DNA of 17,942 nucleotides from contig JASFVP010000061.1 of assembly GCA_050049775.1 (NCBI GenBank), positions 1-17,942 of the forward strand, written 5' to 3'. Shown here one piece after another: positions 1 through 7,609 of this stretch (within the stretch, counting starts at the first letter, position 1; every line of letters starts with the position of its first letter). A program made the position numbers and the translations under genes. The notes under the pieces were generated by a model. That model saw only the letters and a program-made list of their open reading frames with translations, made no database searches and had not been told where the DNA came from. Origin of the DNA: JABDQZ01 sp050049775 (GTDB lineage: Bacteria > Pseudomonadota > Gammaproteobacteria > Chromatiales > Chromatiaceae).

Positions 1-2112
1 TGGCTTTTTGACCAGATTCAGACTGGCCTGCATCAGGCCGGTGATACCCATGGTCAGTTCATACACGGCTGTCTCGGTGTTGCTGTACTTGTACGACAGC
101 ACTTCGCCCTGTTCGGTGAACTTGATCTGGCCGGTCACGGTGCCGGCCGGTTGCGACATGATGGCGTCGTGCGTCGGGCCGCCTCCGCGGCCGACCGTGC
201 CGCCACGGCCATGAAACATGCGAATTTCGGCATCATAACGATTGCCGATCTCAATCACGCGCCGTTGTGCCTGGTACAGGTTCCAGGCCGATGCGGTGAT
301 GCCGCCGTCCTTGGCCGAATCCGAATAACCGAGCATGACTTCCTGCAGATTGCCACTGCTTTTCAGCATTTCGCGGTAAACCGTGTTTTCCAGCAGGCGA
401 TTCAATACCGGCTCGATGTGCGACAGATCCTCGATGGTTTCAAACAGCGGCGAGATCTGTATCGCGCAATGTGTTTTCTTGCTGCCCTGCCTGATCAGGC
501 CAGTGCAGCGCGCCAGGAACATCACTTCCATGATGTGGCTGGCCTGATGCGTCATCGAGATGACGTACTGGCCGAAAGCGTTGGGGCTGACTTCCTTGCG
601 CATCTCACTGATGACATCAAACACTTCCAGCACTTGCCGGGTTTCCCCGGACAGCTGTTCGCGCGACAACTGGAATTTGCCGTCCTGGATCAGCCTGCCA
701 AGCACATCCATGCGTTCTGATTCATCCAGTGTGCTGTATTCGGGGTGCGAGTCACAATGTTGCAGGATCTCGGCGACCGCATTGCTATGCACAGTCGATT
801 CCTGGCGGATGTCGAGATGTGTCAGGTGGAAACCAAAGGTTTCCGCCAGCCAGATCAGGTCCTGCAGCGAACCGCGGGTCGCCGCTTCATCGCCATGACT
901 GATCAGCGAGTCGCGCACCAGGTACAGGTCGGCGAGAAATTCCTTTTCTGTCTCGTAACCCTTGAGGATTTTGCCGTCGACGGTGCGGGTGATCTTGTTG
1001 TTCTTGGTATCGAGCTTGAGAAAATTGATGTTCATCTCAAGCCGGGTCTGCATGAGATACATCTTGCGCCGGTAGGGCTCATGCTCAAAAAGATTGTGAT
1101 CGGAACCGGGGAGGGATTCCAGCAACAGGTCGTCTTCGGTCGACTTTTCAATGAACGCCAGGCTGGGTGTGCAGAAACGGTCCGAGAACGTCAGTTCGGA
1201 GATCAGATCGTTACAACGCCGGCAGTATTCCTTGAGGATGCTGAACGCGTTGATGCGCACCGCCATGCGCGTGACTTCCGGCGTGACATTGGGATTGCCG
1301 TCACGGTCACCGCCGATCCATGAGCCGAAACGGATCAGGTTGGGAATATCAATCGGCGGGCATTCCTGCTTGTCACAATAAACATCACGGATGGCGCGTC
1401 GCAATTGACGATATAACAGCGGTACCGCATCAAAGATCGAGTCTTCGAAATATTGCATGCCGTGCTTTATTTCCTGACGCACTTCGGGGCGGCTGGCGCG
1501 CACTTCGTCGGTTTTCCAGAGAATCTGCAACTGGTTTTGCAGTTCACCGAGAATCTGGTCTTTGGGTTTGGCGATCTGGCGGATGTGCCAGAGCTGCTCA
1601 CCGGCATTGGCAAAACGCCGCAGCTGCTTCATGACGGCGCGCCGCTTTGATTCGGTCGGGTGCGCGGTGAAAACCGGAATGTAACAGCACTGGTTGAGCA
1701 GTTGCTGTAGTTGTTCCGGTTCGATACCTTGCTCTCGGAAGCTTTTCAGCATATTGGTGAACGAACCTTTCCAGGGTTCGTCGCCACGCCGCGACAGAAC
1801 TTCGCGCTGGCGATGATGGAAGCCGTCTTCGGCGATATTCACCAGTTTGAAATAAATACTGAAAGCGCGGATGACTGAAGTGAGGATTTCCGGCGGCAAT
1901 CGTTCAATGAAGCGCTCCAGACGCTGCTTGGCTTTCGGGTCGGGTTTTTTGCGCAGGCCCAGATAGCCTTTACGCAATTTCTCGACAACATCGAGGACCT
2001 GCTCACCCGCCTGATTTTCCAGCACATCACCGAGCAGTTTGCCAAACAGCTTGACGCGGCCCCTCAGCTCCTTGTCGTTACGGATACAGGTTTGCGTAAA
2101 TAAATCATTCAA
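1..2112 (-). CDS. ppc: Phosphoenolpyruvate carboxylase, C-terminus cut off by window edge
   Basis: Phosphoenolpyruvate carboxylase makes oxaloacetate from PEP and bicarbonate, replenishing the TCA cycle in the cytoplasm. The minus-strand frame is open for 704 codons without a stop. It carries the family signatures: TAHPTE with the catalytic histidine at residue 151, GGDRDGNP near 270, DIRQES near 436, GYSDSAKDGG at 595-604 and FHGRGGTVGRGGG from 633. All the motif residues I can check are intact. The family is usually about 880-940 residues, so roughly the last 200-230 are beyond position 1. The chosen start is TTG at 2112. An in-frame TAG lies four codons upstream, no ATG in this frame precedes the conserved region, and AGGG sits 7 nt before the TTG. 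The gene starts 9 nt after the upstream GlgA-like gene ends, so the two are probably one transcript. Identity is seen directly; coupling is inferred. Confidence 0.96.
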   Translation of the reverse strand, partial: MNDLFTQTCIRNDKELRGRVKLFGKLLGDVLENQAGEQVLDVVEKLRKGYLGLRKKPDPKAKQRLERFIERLPPEILTSVIRAFSIYFKLVNIAEDGFHHRQREVLSRRGDEPWKGSFTNMLKSFREQGIEPEQLQQLLNQCCYIPVFTAHPTESKRRAVMKQLRRFANAGEQLWHIRQIAKPKDQILGELQNQLQILWKTDEVRASRPEVRQEIKHGMQYFEDSIFDAVPLLYRQLRRAIRDVYCDKQECPPIDIPNLIRFGSWIGGDRDGNPNVTPEVTRMAVRINAFSILKEYCRRCNDLISELTFSDRFCTPSLAFIEKSTEDDLLLESLPGSDHNLFEHEPYRRKMYLMQTRLEMNINFLKLDTKNNKITRTVDGKILKGYETEKEFLADLYLVRDSLISHGDEAATRGSLQDLIWLAETFGFHLTHLDIRQESTVHSNAVAEILQHCDSHPEYSTLDESERMDVLGRLIQDGKFQLSREQLSGETRQVLEVFDVISEMRKEVSPNAFGQYVISMTHQASHIMEVMFLARCTGLIRQGSKKTHCAIQISPLFETIEDLSHIEPVLNRLLENTVYREMLKSSGNLQEVMLGYSDSAKDGGITASAWNLYQAQRRVIEIGNRYDAEIRMFHGRGGTVGRGGGPTHDAIMSQPAGTVTGQIKFTEQGEVLSYKYSNTETAVYELTMGITGLMQASLNLVKKP

Positions 2113-2119
2113 TGGAATA

Positions 2120-2123
2120 CCCT
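2120..2123 (-). promoter_or_regulatory. Ribosome binding site of ppc overlapping the upstream stop codon
   Basis: The minus strand reads AGGG here, 7 nt before the TTG start of ppc. Three of its bases lie in or next to the TAG stop of the GlgA-like gene (2124-2122). Ribosomes ending the upstream gene would therefore stop on the ppc initiation site, which suits translational coupling and helps explain the use of a weak TTG start. Position and sequence are seen; coupling is inference. Confidence 0.5.
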
Positions 2124-3606
2124 AGTTGCCAGACTGCGAAGGATTCGGCACCGGGTGATCAATAGCGTACTGGTAACAATCAAGCAGTTTGCCGGCATCG
2201 GCACTGCCGCCAATGTCGGTATTCATGCAGTTGGTCATCAGCTTTTTCCACCAGGGACCCGGTCTTTCGTAGTATTTAACCATTTTTTCAAGCACAGGCA
2301 ACAGTTCATTCTGTGTGGATGAGTAAAGATAACCGTTGGTTTTGTTGGCGAGCAGGTTGTCCGAAGTGGCGTCCATGACAAAATCACTGGCCTGATAAGC
2401 GCTGCGCACCACGGGCACGGTGGCATAGGCGAGGCTGTACTGCAGTTTTAAATTGGTGATTTTCCAGGCATCGGTAAACAGCGAGGCATCGGCGGCGGCC
2501 AGCAGATAATGCAGCCAGGCATCAGAGGCTTTTTCACACAGGATGACCTGCTGCGGGAATTGTTGCTGCAGGTTTTGCAGCTGCTTCTTTTTTGCCGCAT
2601 CGCCGCTGCAGTCAAACGCCAGGGTGAGCGGCAGTTGCAGCAGCTGCTGCAGCAAGGGCAGGTCCAGCACATCCTCATGTTGTGAATCGTCAACAATACG
2701 GTCGGCAAATATCGCCAGCAGCAGCCTGTTTTCTGCCTGCGGGTTGTTTGCCTGTTCCAGCAAGCGTTTCTTGTTGACCGCTTTCAGGTTGATGCTGCGC
2801 AGATCGTAGGGCTGCTTGATGTGGCTGTCGTTGGCCGGATCCCAGCGCTGTGTGTCAATCGGGCAATGAAACGCATGCAGGCGGTGATTGGCCTGCAACA
2901 GAAGATCCTCACATGCGGAGTGTTTGTTGTTGCTGTTGAGCGCTTCCAGCAATGTCTGGCTGCTGATGGTCACGGCGTCAGCATATTGCAGACCGGCCTT
3001 GAGATAGGACAGCTGCTGTTCGTGCTGCAAGGTGTCGCCGAGCAGGTTCGGCGGAATACGCAGTTTTTGTGCAAGGTCGGCGGCAAAGTTGCCGGCGGCA
3101 TCATGGAAATGACAGGAAAACACGGTGGCCGGCCGGTTCCAGTCGAGCGCCAGCAGCGCCGGTACCAGACCGGTCTGCCAATCGTTGCAATGCACGAGGT
3201 CGGCTTTCCAGTTGAGGTCGGCCTGATTCAGGGCCACCTTGACGACACAGTGGCTGAAGGCGGCAAAACGCTGTGCATTGTCTGCGCGGTTGACGCCGTT
3301 GACATCCACATAAGGATGGCCGTGGCGATTGAACATTTCCGGCGCGTCGACCAGATAAACCGGTACATTCAGGCCGGCTGCCTTGCTGCGTAGAAGACGC
3401 ACCGGCTCGTTGCAGCCCGGCAGGTTCAAAGTCGCGAGTGTTTCAACCGGCAAGGCGCGGTTCATGGCATCCGGATACGCCGGCAGTATGACACGCACAT
3501 CATGTGTCAGGCGTCCCAAGGTGGCGCTGATGGAGGCCGTATAGTCTGCGACATCACCAGTGCTGATCAGAGGGAAAAATTCGCTACAGGCAATCAGTAT
3601 TTTCAC
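2122..3606 (-). CDS. glgA: GlgA-like (GT5) glycogen synthase homologue with degenerate donor site
   Basis: The 494-residue protein aligns end to end with bacterial glycogen synthase (GT5, GT-B fold), which transfers glucose from ADP-glucose to glycogen. Shared landmarks are the N-terminal CSEFFPL, LPAYPD, HCNDW with D142, H166, SYLKAGLQYAD, R303 and the VPVVR stretch near 397-401. Key positions differ from the E. coli enzyme. KTGGL is STGDV (S15 in place of donor-binding Lys15). The Lys305 equivalent is S308. EPCGL is KITNL (K382 in place of catalytic Glu377). TGG of the nucleotide-binding loop is AYQ (403-405). NGVD is CPID. The fold is thus kept while several substrate and catalytic residues are lost, so normal glycogen synthase activity is doubtful. 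The start is GTG at 3606 with only a weak ribosome binding site. The stop is 9 nt before ppc. Residue changes are seen from my remembered alignment; loss of activity is inferred. Confidence 0.88.
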   Translation of the reverse strand: MKILIACSEFFPLISTGDVADYTASISATLGRLTHDVRVILPAYPDAMNRALPVETLATLNLPGCNEPVRLLRSKAAGLNVPVYLVDAPEMFNRHGHPYVDVNGVNRADNAQRFAAFSHCVVKVALNQADLNWKADLVHCNDWQTGLVPALLALDWNRPATVFSCHFHDAAGNFAADLAQKLRIPPNLLGDTLQHEQQLSYLKAGLQYADAVTISSQTLLEALNSNNKHSACEDLLLQANHRLHAFHCPIDTQRWDPANDSHIKQPYDLRSINLKAVNKKRLLEQANNPQAENRLLLAIFADRIVDDSQHEDVLDLPLLQQLLQLPLTLAFDCSGDAAKKKQLQNLQQQFPQQVILCEKASDAWLHYLLAAADASLFTDAWKITNLKLQYSLAYATVPVVRSAYQASDFVMDATSDNLLANKTNGYLYSSTQNELLPVLEKMVKYYERPGPWWKKLMTNCMNTDIGGSADAGKLLDCYQYAIDHPVPNPSQSGN

Positions 3607-3668
3607 AATGCGGGTCTTGTAGGTTGGTTTGGTGTTATTTAAAAGTCCTGGACAAGATTAGCCGAAGT

Positions 3669-3678
3669 TTGTCGACAA
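3669..3678. repeat. 10-bp perfect palindrome upstream of the GlgA-like gene
   Basis: TTGTCGACAA is a perfect inverted repeat in the 144-bp gap between the GlgA-like start and the small exported-protein gene. It lies about 63 nt upstream of the GTG start, where a repressor or activator site for the glgA-ppc unit could be. I do not recognise the regulator, and a 10-bp palindrome can occur by chance. Confidence 0.25.
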
Positions 3679-3750
3679 TTTGTGAATATTTGCCCATTTC
3701 CGGTGCGTCCATTGGTCGCATATTGGCTCTTTCCTGGCGAGTCAGTCGCT

Positions 3751-4143
3751 TTATTGCACGTAACAGTTTTTCATCGCCTTGGCGCGGCGCAGCATCTCGA
3801 TGCGATAAAACGCATGATGCTGGCGTTGTTGCTCCTGATAGCTCAGAAATGCCGAGTAGGGCAGGTAATACTGCATGACCGGTGTGATGGCGATGGAGCC
3901 CCAGATGGCGCCACTGTTGTACGGGTCGCTGTAGAAATCCGGTTTGTACTGATAAGTGGCCGGCACCAGGTAGGCGATTTCCTGTTCGAGTTCGTTACAG
4001 CTTTTTGCCAGCAATTCGTCATCGGGTTTTATCGATGGTGGCGTGTTGTGAAAGCTCGGGTATTTTCCTTCCATGCCGGACAGGGCATAGCCCGGTAGTA
4101 ACAGAAGCATCAAGGTAACAAAAAAGCGTTTTACGGTTTTCAT
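3751..4143 (-). CDS. Small exported two-cysteine protein, unknown function
   Basis: A 130-residue protein that I do not recognise. It begins MKTVKRFF followed by a leucine-rich hydrophobic stretch (about residues 7-18) and a plausible signal peptidase I site near YALSG (20-23), so it is probably periplasmic. There is no lipobox cysteine. The mature part has exactly two cysteines, C49 (KSCNEL) and C127 (KNCYVQ, at the extreme C-terminus), which could form a disulfide. It also has an aromatic-rich middle (YQYKPDFYSDPYN, about 65-76) and a basic, probably helical end. The frame stays open upstream into addA, but the ATG at 4143 is chosen because the signal peptide begins there and AGG lies 10 nt before it. 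It lies 70 nt downstream of addA on the same strand, with a possible promoter of its own. Confidence 0.72.
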   Translation of the reverse strand: MKTVKRFFVTLMLLLLPGYALSGMEGKYPSFHNTPPSIKPDDELLAKSCNELEQEIAYLVPATYQYKPDFYSDPYNSGAIWGSIAITPVMQYYLPYSAFLSYQEQQRQHHAFYRIEMLRRAKAMKNCYVQ

Positions 4144-4172
4144 GGTGTTTCGCCTGAGGATCAACTCTACCA

Positions 4173-4181
4173 AGTATGGCA
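4173..4181 (-). promoter_or_regulatory. Possible extended -10 promoter for the small exported protein gene
   Basis: The minus strand reads TGCCATACT in the 70-bp gap between addA and the small gene. This resembles an extended -10 (TGn followed by a 4/6 match to TATAAT). No convincing -35 hexamer is found 16-18 bp upstream. The gene could simply be read from addBA transcription instead. Confidence 0.25.
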
Positions 4182-4213
4182 GGTTATCGGCAGCCGGTGA
4201 CGAATCTGCAGCT

Positions 4214-7200
4214 TTAGTCCGTTTCCGTAGCATAACGCCACTCCCGCCAGCCATTGAGCAGTGGAAAGTACAGACCCAGGTGAATATCCCGCTCGCCGAG
4301 TTGTTGCATGAGCCGCCCGTATTGTTGTAACTGCTCGCGGTAGCGTTGCTGTTCCTGATCGAGAAACTGTTCGACATCGGTGCCGGCATGGCTGCCGCTT
4401 TTGTAGTCGATGATCCAGCGGCGACCCTGTGCGTCGATGAAAGTGCGATCGAGGATATAACGACGCAGGCCATTGGCGCTTTTGTGGGTCAGGGCGTATT
4501 CGCAACTGGCTTGGGAATGTGGCTGCAGGATCCAGCGACCACGTTCGTCCTCAATGGTGTTGATCAAGGCTTGTATGACCTTGTCGCAGGCCATTTCCAG
4601 ATCATCATCTACTGTGCCGAGATTGCGCAGGCCGGTGCGAATGGCGTTGCGCTGCTGCAACCGCAGCCGCTGTGCATTCCAGTCGACCCTGGGCTGACAG
4701 GCCATGCGTTGCAGATAACGATGGGTGATGGTGCCGATGTGGCGGGCGGTTTCGGTGGCCCAGTCAAACTCGGGGTCGGGTAAATCGGTTACCGTCTCTT
4801 CCACTTGCTGCTGCTCGAGCTGTACCGGAAGCGCACTGCAACTGGTTGGTGACCAGCCGGCTGGCAGGCGCCGCAACAGTTTTTTCCCGGTGGCGAGTGA
4901 TTCCACAGCATCGCGCGGTCTGTCAGACTCGAGTGCTTCGAAGTCCTGCGCCACGACCGGCCACAGGGTGGCGAGCAGGCTGCGACTTTCCGGGGCGAAT
5001 CCATGGCGGTTTTTCTTGGTATGACCGAGTAGATGCAGGCGTTGCCTGGCTCGTGTGGCGGCAACATAGAGCAGGCGGGTGGTTTCAAAGGCTGCCTTGT
5101 CGTTATTGATCGCCTTGAGGCTTTTGCCAATGGCTTCGTCGCTGGCGTTCTCGGATGCCTTGATCGGCGCGATCAACAGGTCGGTTTCAGCCTCGCGGCT
5201 GGGACGTTCCAGCCAGTCGAGCAAAGTGGACTCATCGCCGCGTGCACGTTTGCCCAGACCCGGCAGGATCACGACATCAAACTCGAGCCCCTTGGATTTA
5301 TGCATGGTCATGATCTGCACACGACCGTCACTGCTCTGGTCAACCGGTGCATACAGCTTCGCCAGCGCATCGTTGAAGGCGACAAAGTCGGTGATGCGAC
5401 CGCCCTGATCGTGTGCATCGAGCAATTCCAGATAACTGTTGATGGCGTCCTGCTGATCGGTCTGGCCGGCGTAACAGGCGGCGCCACCGATGCCCTGCCA
5501 GATGGCAGCCAGCCACTGTCGTAACGACATGCGGTAACGTTGTAACAGGAACGGTTGCAGGCGATCAATCAGCGCCCGTAGACGTTGGCGACCATCGTTG
5601 CTGAGCCGTTGTTGTACTTCCGGTTGCAGGCAATTGCGCCAGACGGTCGGTCCGGCATCCGCGATCACCAGCAGGTCGTTGAGTGTCAGACCACACCAGG
5701 GCGCACGCAACAGCGCCAGCCAGTGCAGGCGGTCGCCGGCGTGATGCAGCGCCATGGTCAGGCTGTACAGATCAATGACGCTGCCCTTGTCGATCAGTAG
5801 ATCGAGATCCAGCGCCTGGAAACCGATGTTGGCGGTTTTCAGCTGTTCGATAATCTGTGGCAGATGGTTGCGGCTGCGCACCAGAATGGCGATGCTGCCG
5901 CTATGCTGTTGCAGCGCCTGCTGCACGATGCCAAGCACCTGCTCTGCTTCGCGAGTATCGTCACGTTCAAGTTGCGGGTGCACAGTGATGGCCGGTCCGG
6001 CCTCAAGTGCATGCGCGGCGATACAGGGGCTGTAGCTGACCGCGCCGCTGGAAATGTCTTCCTGAGTCGGAAAGGTTTGCGCCAGCGACCGGTTGACCCA
6101 GTCGACAATGCCTTGCTGGGAACGGAAGTTGACCGATAAATACAAGGGTCGCAGGTGGATTTCGCCGATGCCTTGCTGGCGCGCCTTGAGATACAGGCCG
6201 ACCTCGGCTTCGCGAAAACGGTAAATCGACTGCATCGGATCACCGACCAGAAACAGGGTGCGGCCGTCGTCTGCCTGCCAGCCGCGCGTGAGTTTTTCCA
6301 GCAGTTCAAACTGGCCCTGTGAGGTGTCCTGGAACTCATCGACGAGAATGTGCTGCAGGCGATAATCCATGGCCAGCGCCAGATCGGTTGGCTGTTGTTC
6401 GTCACCCAGTGCACGGTTGGCGGACAGGGCGATCTCGGCAAAATCCACCGAACCCTGCTCGGCGAATACGATGCGCAGGTGCGCAGCCGCCAGCAGCAGC
6501 ACGCGGATCAGGGATTGCAGTAGTAGCCATTGATCGTCACTGTAATTCAGGGCCGGCATGCTGCGCAGTCGCGCCAGCGCCTGCACCAGTTCGGGTTGCT
6601 GTTCGAGTTCGGCCAACAGTTGTTGCAATCGATCCTTATGCTGCTGGTACCAGGCTTTGGTGTCGGCATCCTTGCTGCTGCTTGGCGCCGGAATGCCGAT
6701 GTTTTTGTTCGGTTGCTTGCGCACATCACCGTTGTCGGTCAGCAGCAAATCGGCTAGCCCGAGCCAGTAGGGCAGATGTTCGGGCAAGGATTCGGGACGG
6801 AAGCCTGCTTGCTCATGCCACAGTGCGATGTCGGGTTTTTTGTCGGCATCGACATGAGTGGCGGCGTACTGCAGCAATGCGCTGGCCTCATCGACAAAAC
6901 CGGCTGGCAGTAGTTGAGTCAGCGATTGCAGGTGATCCTGCACCAGATGTGACAAGGCCTGCTCCAGGTGATTGCGTTGCAAGCGTTGGTCCTGACTGTC
7001 AGCGATATGTCGCAGCCACTGATCACGCCGCGCCAGCATGCTGGTCAGCAGCTGCTGAATGCGTTCGACCTGATTACCGAGATGCGCCATGAGGCGCGCC
7101 ACGTCATTCGACCAGTCGCTGCTTTCCAGTTCGGCCAGCGTGCGCCGCGCGGCTTCCAGATACAAAGCGGAGGCATCCTCGACCGGGCTTGCGGCGCTAC

Positions 7201-7609
7201 CCATTTGTGACAGCAACGGCATTTGTCGCGTCAGGCTGCTGCAGAAGCTGTCGATGGTGACCACGCGCAGGCGTGACGGGTTATGCAGCAATTGCCAGTC
7301 TTGGCGTTCGTCTTGTGCCAGCGCCTGTTTGGCCAGTGACCAGGTGAGTTGTTTGTGCGGCTCCTGCGGTTCGGCCTGGCTGGCCGATTGCAATGCGGCG
7401 ACGATGCGCTGGCGCATTTCGCTGGCGGCCTTGCGCGTGAACGTGATGGCGAGCACGGCTTCAGGGCGTTCGCAGATGGCCAGCAACTTCAGGAAACGCT
7501 GGCTGATGAGCTCGGTTTTACCGGAACCGGCCGGCGCCTGCACGATGCAACTGTGGCTGACATCCAGTGCCTGCAGGCGTTGTTGCTGATCGGCAATCGC
7601 GTCAGTCAT
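4214..7609 (-). CDS. addA: AddA-type helicase-nuclease (UvrD/RecB family)
   Basis: A 1131-residue superfamily 1A helicase with a C-terminal PD-(D/E)XK nuclease, as in AddA and RecB. Helicase motifs in order: Walker A APAGSGKT (25-32), AITFTRKAASEM (54-65), VDEFQDTS (423-430), GDPMQSIYRFR (456-466), NFRS (494-497), TMHKSKGLEFD (768-778) and YVAATRAR (848-855). The nuclease is complete: H963, D1054, the IDYKSG core with D1068 and K1070, and a downstream QQRYREQLQQY helix. It should unwind and degrade double-strand DNA ends to load recombinase. The ATG at 7609 is preferred over one at 7630 because AGGAA lies 7 nt before it and nothing precedes the other. It overlaps the AddB-like gene by 8 nt. 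A nuclease in this subunit plus an AddB partner supports AddA over RecB, and no recC or recD is nearby. Confidence 0.92.
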   Translation of the reverse strand: MTDAIADQQQRLQALDVSHSCIVQAPAGSGKTELISQRFLKLLAICERPEAVLAITFTRKAASEMRQRIVAALQSASQAEPQEPHKQLTWSLAKQALAQDERQDWQLLHNPSRLRVVTIDSFCSSLTRQMPLLSQMGSAASPVEDASALYLEAARRTLAELESSDWSNDVARLMAHLGNQVERIQQLLTSMLARRDQWLRHIADSQDQRLQRNHLEQALSHLVQDHLQSLTQLLPAGFVDEASALLQYAATHVDADKKPDIALWHEQAGFRPESLPEHLPYWLGLADLLLTDNGDVRKQPNKNIGIPAPSSSKDADTKAWYQQHKDRLQQLLAELEQQPELVQALARLRSMPALNYSDDQWLLLQSLIRVLLLAAAHLRIVFAEQGSVDFAEIALSANRALGDEQQPTDLALAMDYRLQHILVDEFQDTSQGQFELLEKLTRGWQADDGRTLFLVGDPMQSIYRFREAEVGLYLKARQQGIGEIHLRPLYLSVNFRSQQGIVDWVNRSLAQTFPTQEDISSGAVSYSPCIAAHALEAGPAITVHPQLERDDTREAEQVLGIVQQALQQHSGSIAILVRSRNHLPQIIEQLKTANIGFQALDLDLLIDKGSVIDLYSLTMALHHAGDRLHWLALLRAPWCGLTLNDLLVIADAGPTVWRNCLQPEVQQRLSNDGRQRLRALIDRLQPFLLQRYRMSLRQWLAAIWQGIGGAACYAGQTDQQDAINSYLELLDAHDQGGRITDFVAFNDALAKLYAPVDQSSDGRVQIMTMHKSKGLEFDVVILPGLGKRARGDESTLLDWLERPSREAETDLLIAPIKASENASDEAIGKSLKAINNDKAAFETTRLLYVAATRARQRLHLLGHTKKNRHGFAPESRSLLATLWPVVAQDFEALESDRPRDAVESLATGKKLLRRLPAGWSPTSCSALPVQLEQQQVEETVTDLPDPEFDWATETARHIGTITHRYLQRMACQPRVDWNAQRLRLQQRNAIRTGLRNLGTVDDDLEMACDKVIQALINTIEDERGRWILQPHSQASCEYALTHKSANGLRRYILDRTFIDAQGRRWIIDYKSGSHAGTDVEQFLDQEQQRYREQLQQYGRLMQQLGERDIHLGLYFPLLNGWREWRYATETD

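Noticed and set aside
151..1650. Long plus-strand open frames across the first 1.6 kb
   Set aside because: They are the exact antisense of ppc, whose minus-strand frame has all PEP carboxylase motifs. Their translations match nothing I know.
2122..3606. The GlgA-like gene as a pseudogene
   Set aside because: The frame is uninterrupted for 494 codons, length is normal for the family and the fold core is conserved. The changes are at specific active-site positions and not random decay.
4144..4473. Upstream extension of the small exported protein (240-codon version)
   Set aside because: The extra residues are an out-of-frame reading of addA and are low in complexity. The signal peptide starts at 4143.
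6319..7092. 257-codon plus-strand open frame
   Set aside because: It is antisense to addA, rich in Arg, Ala and Cys, with no ribosome binding site; a composition shadow of GC-rich coding DNA.
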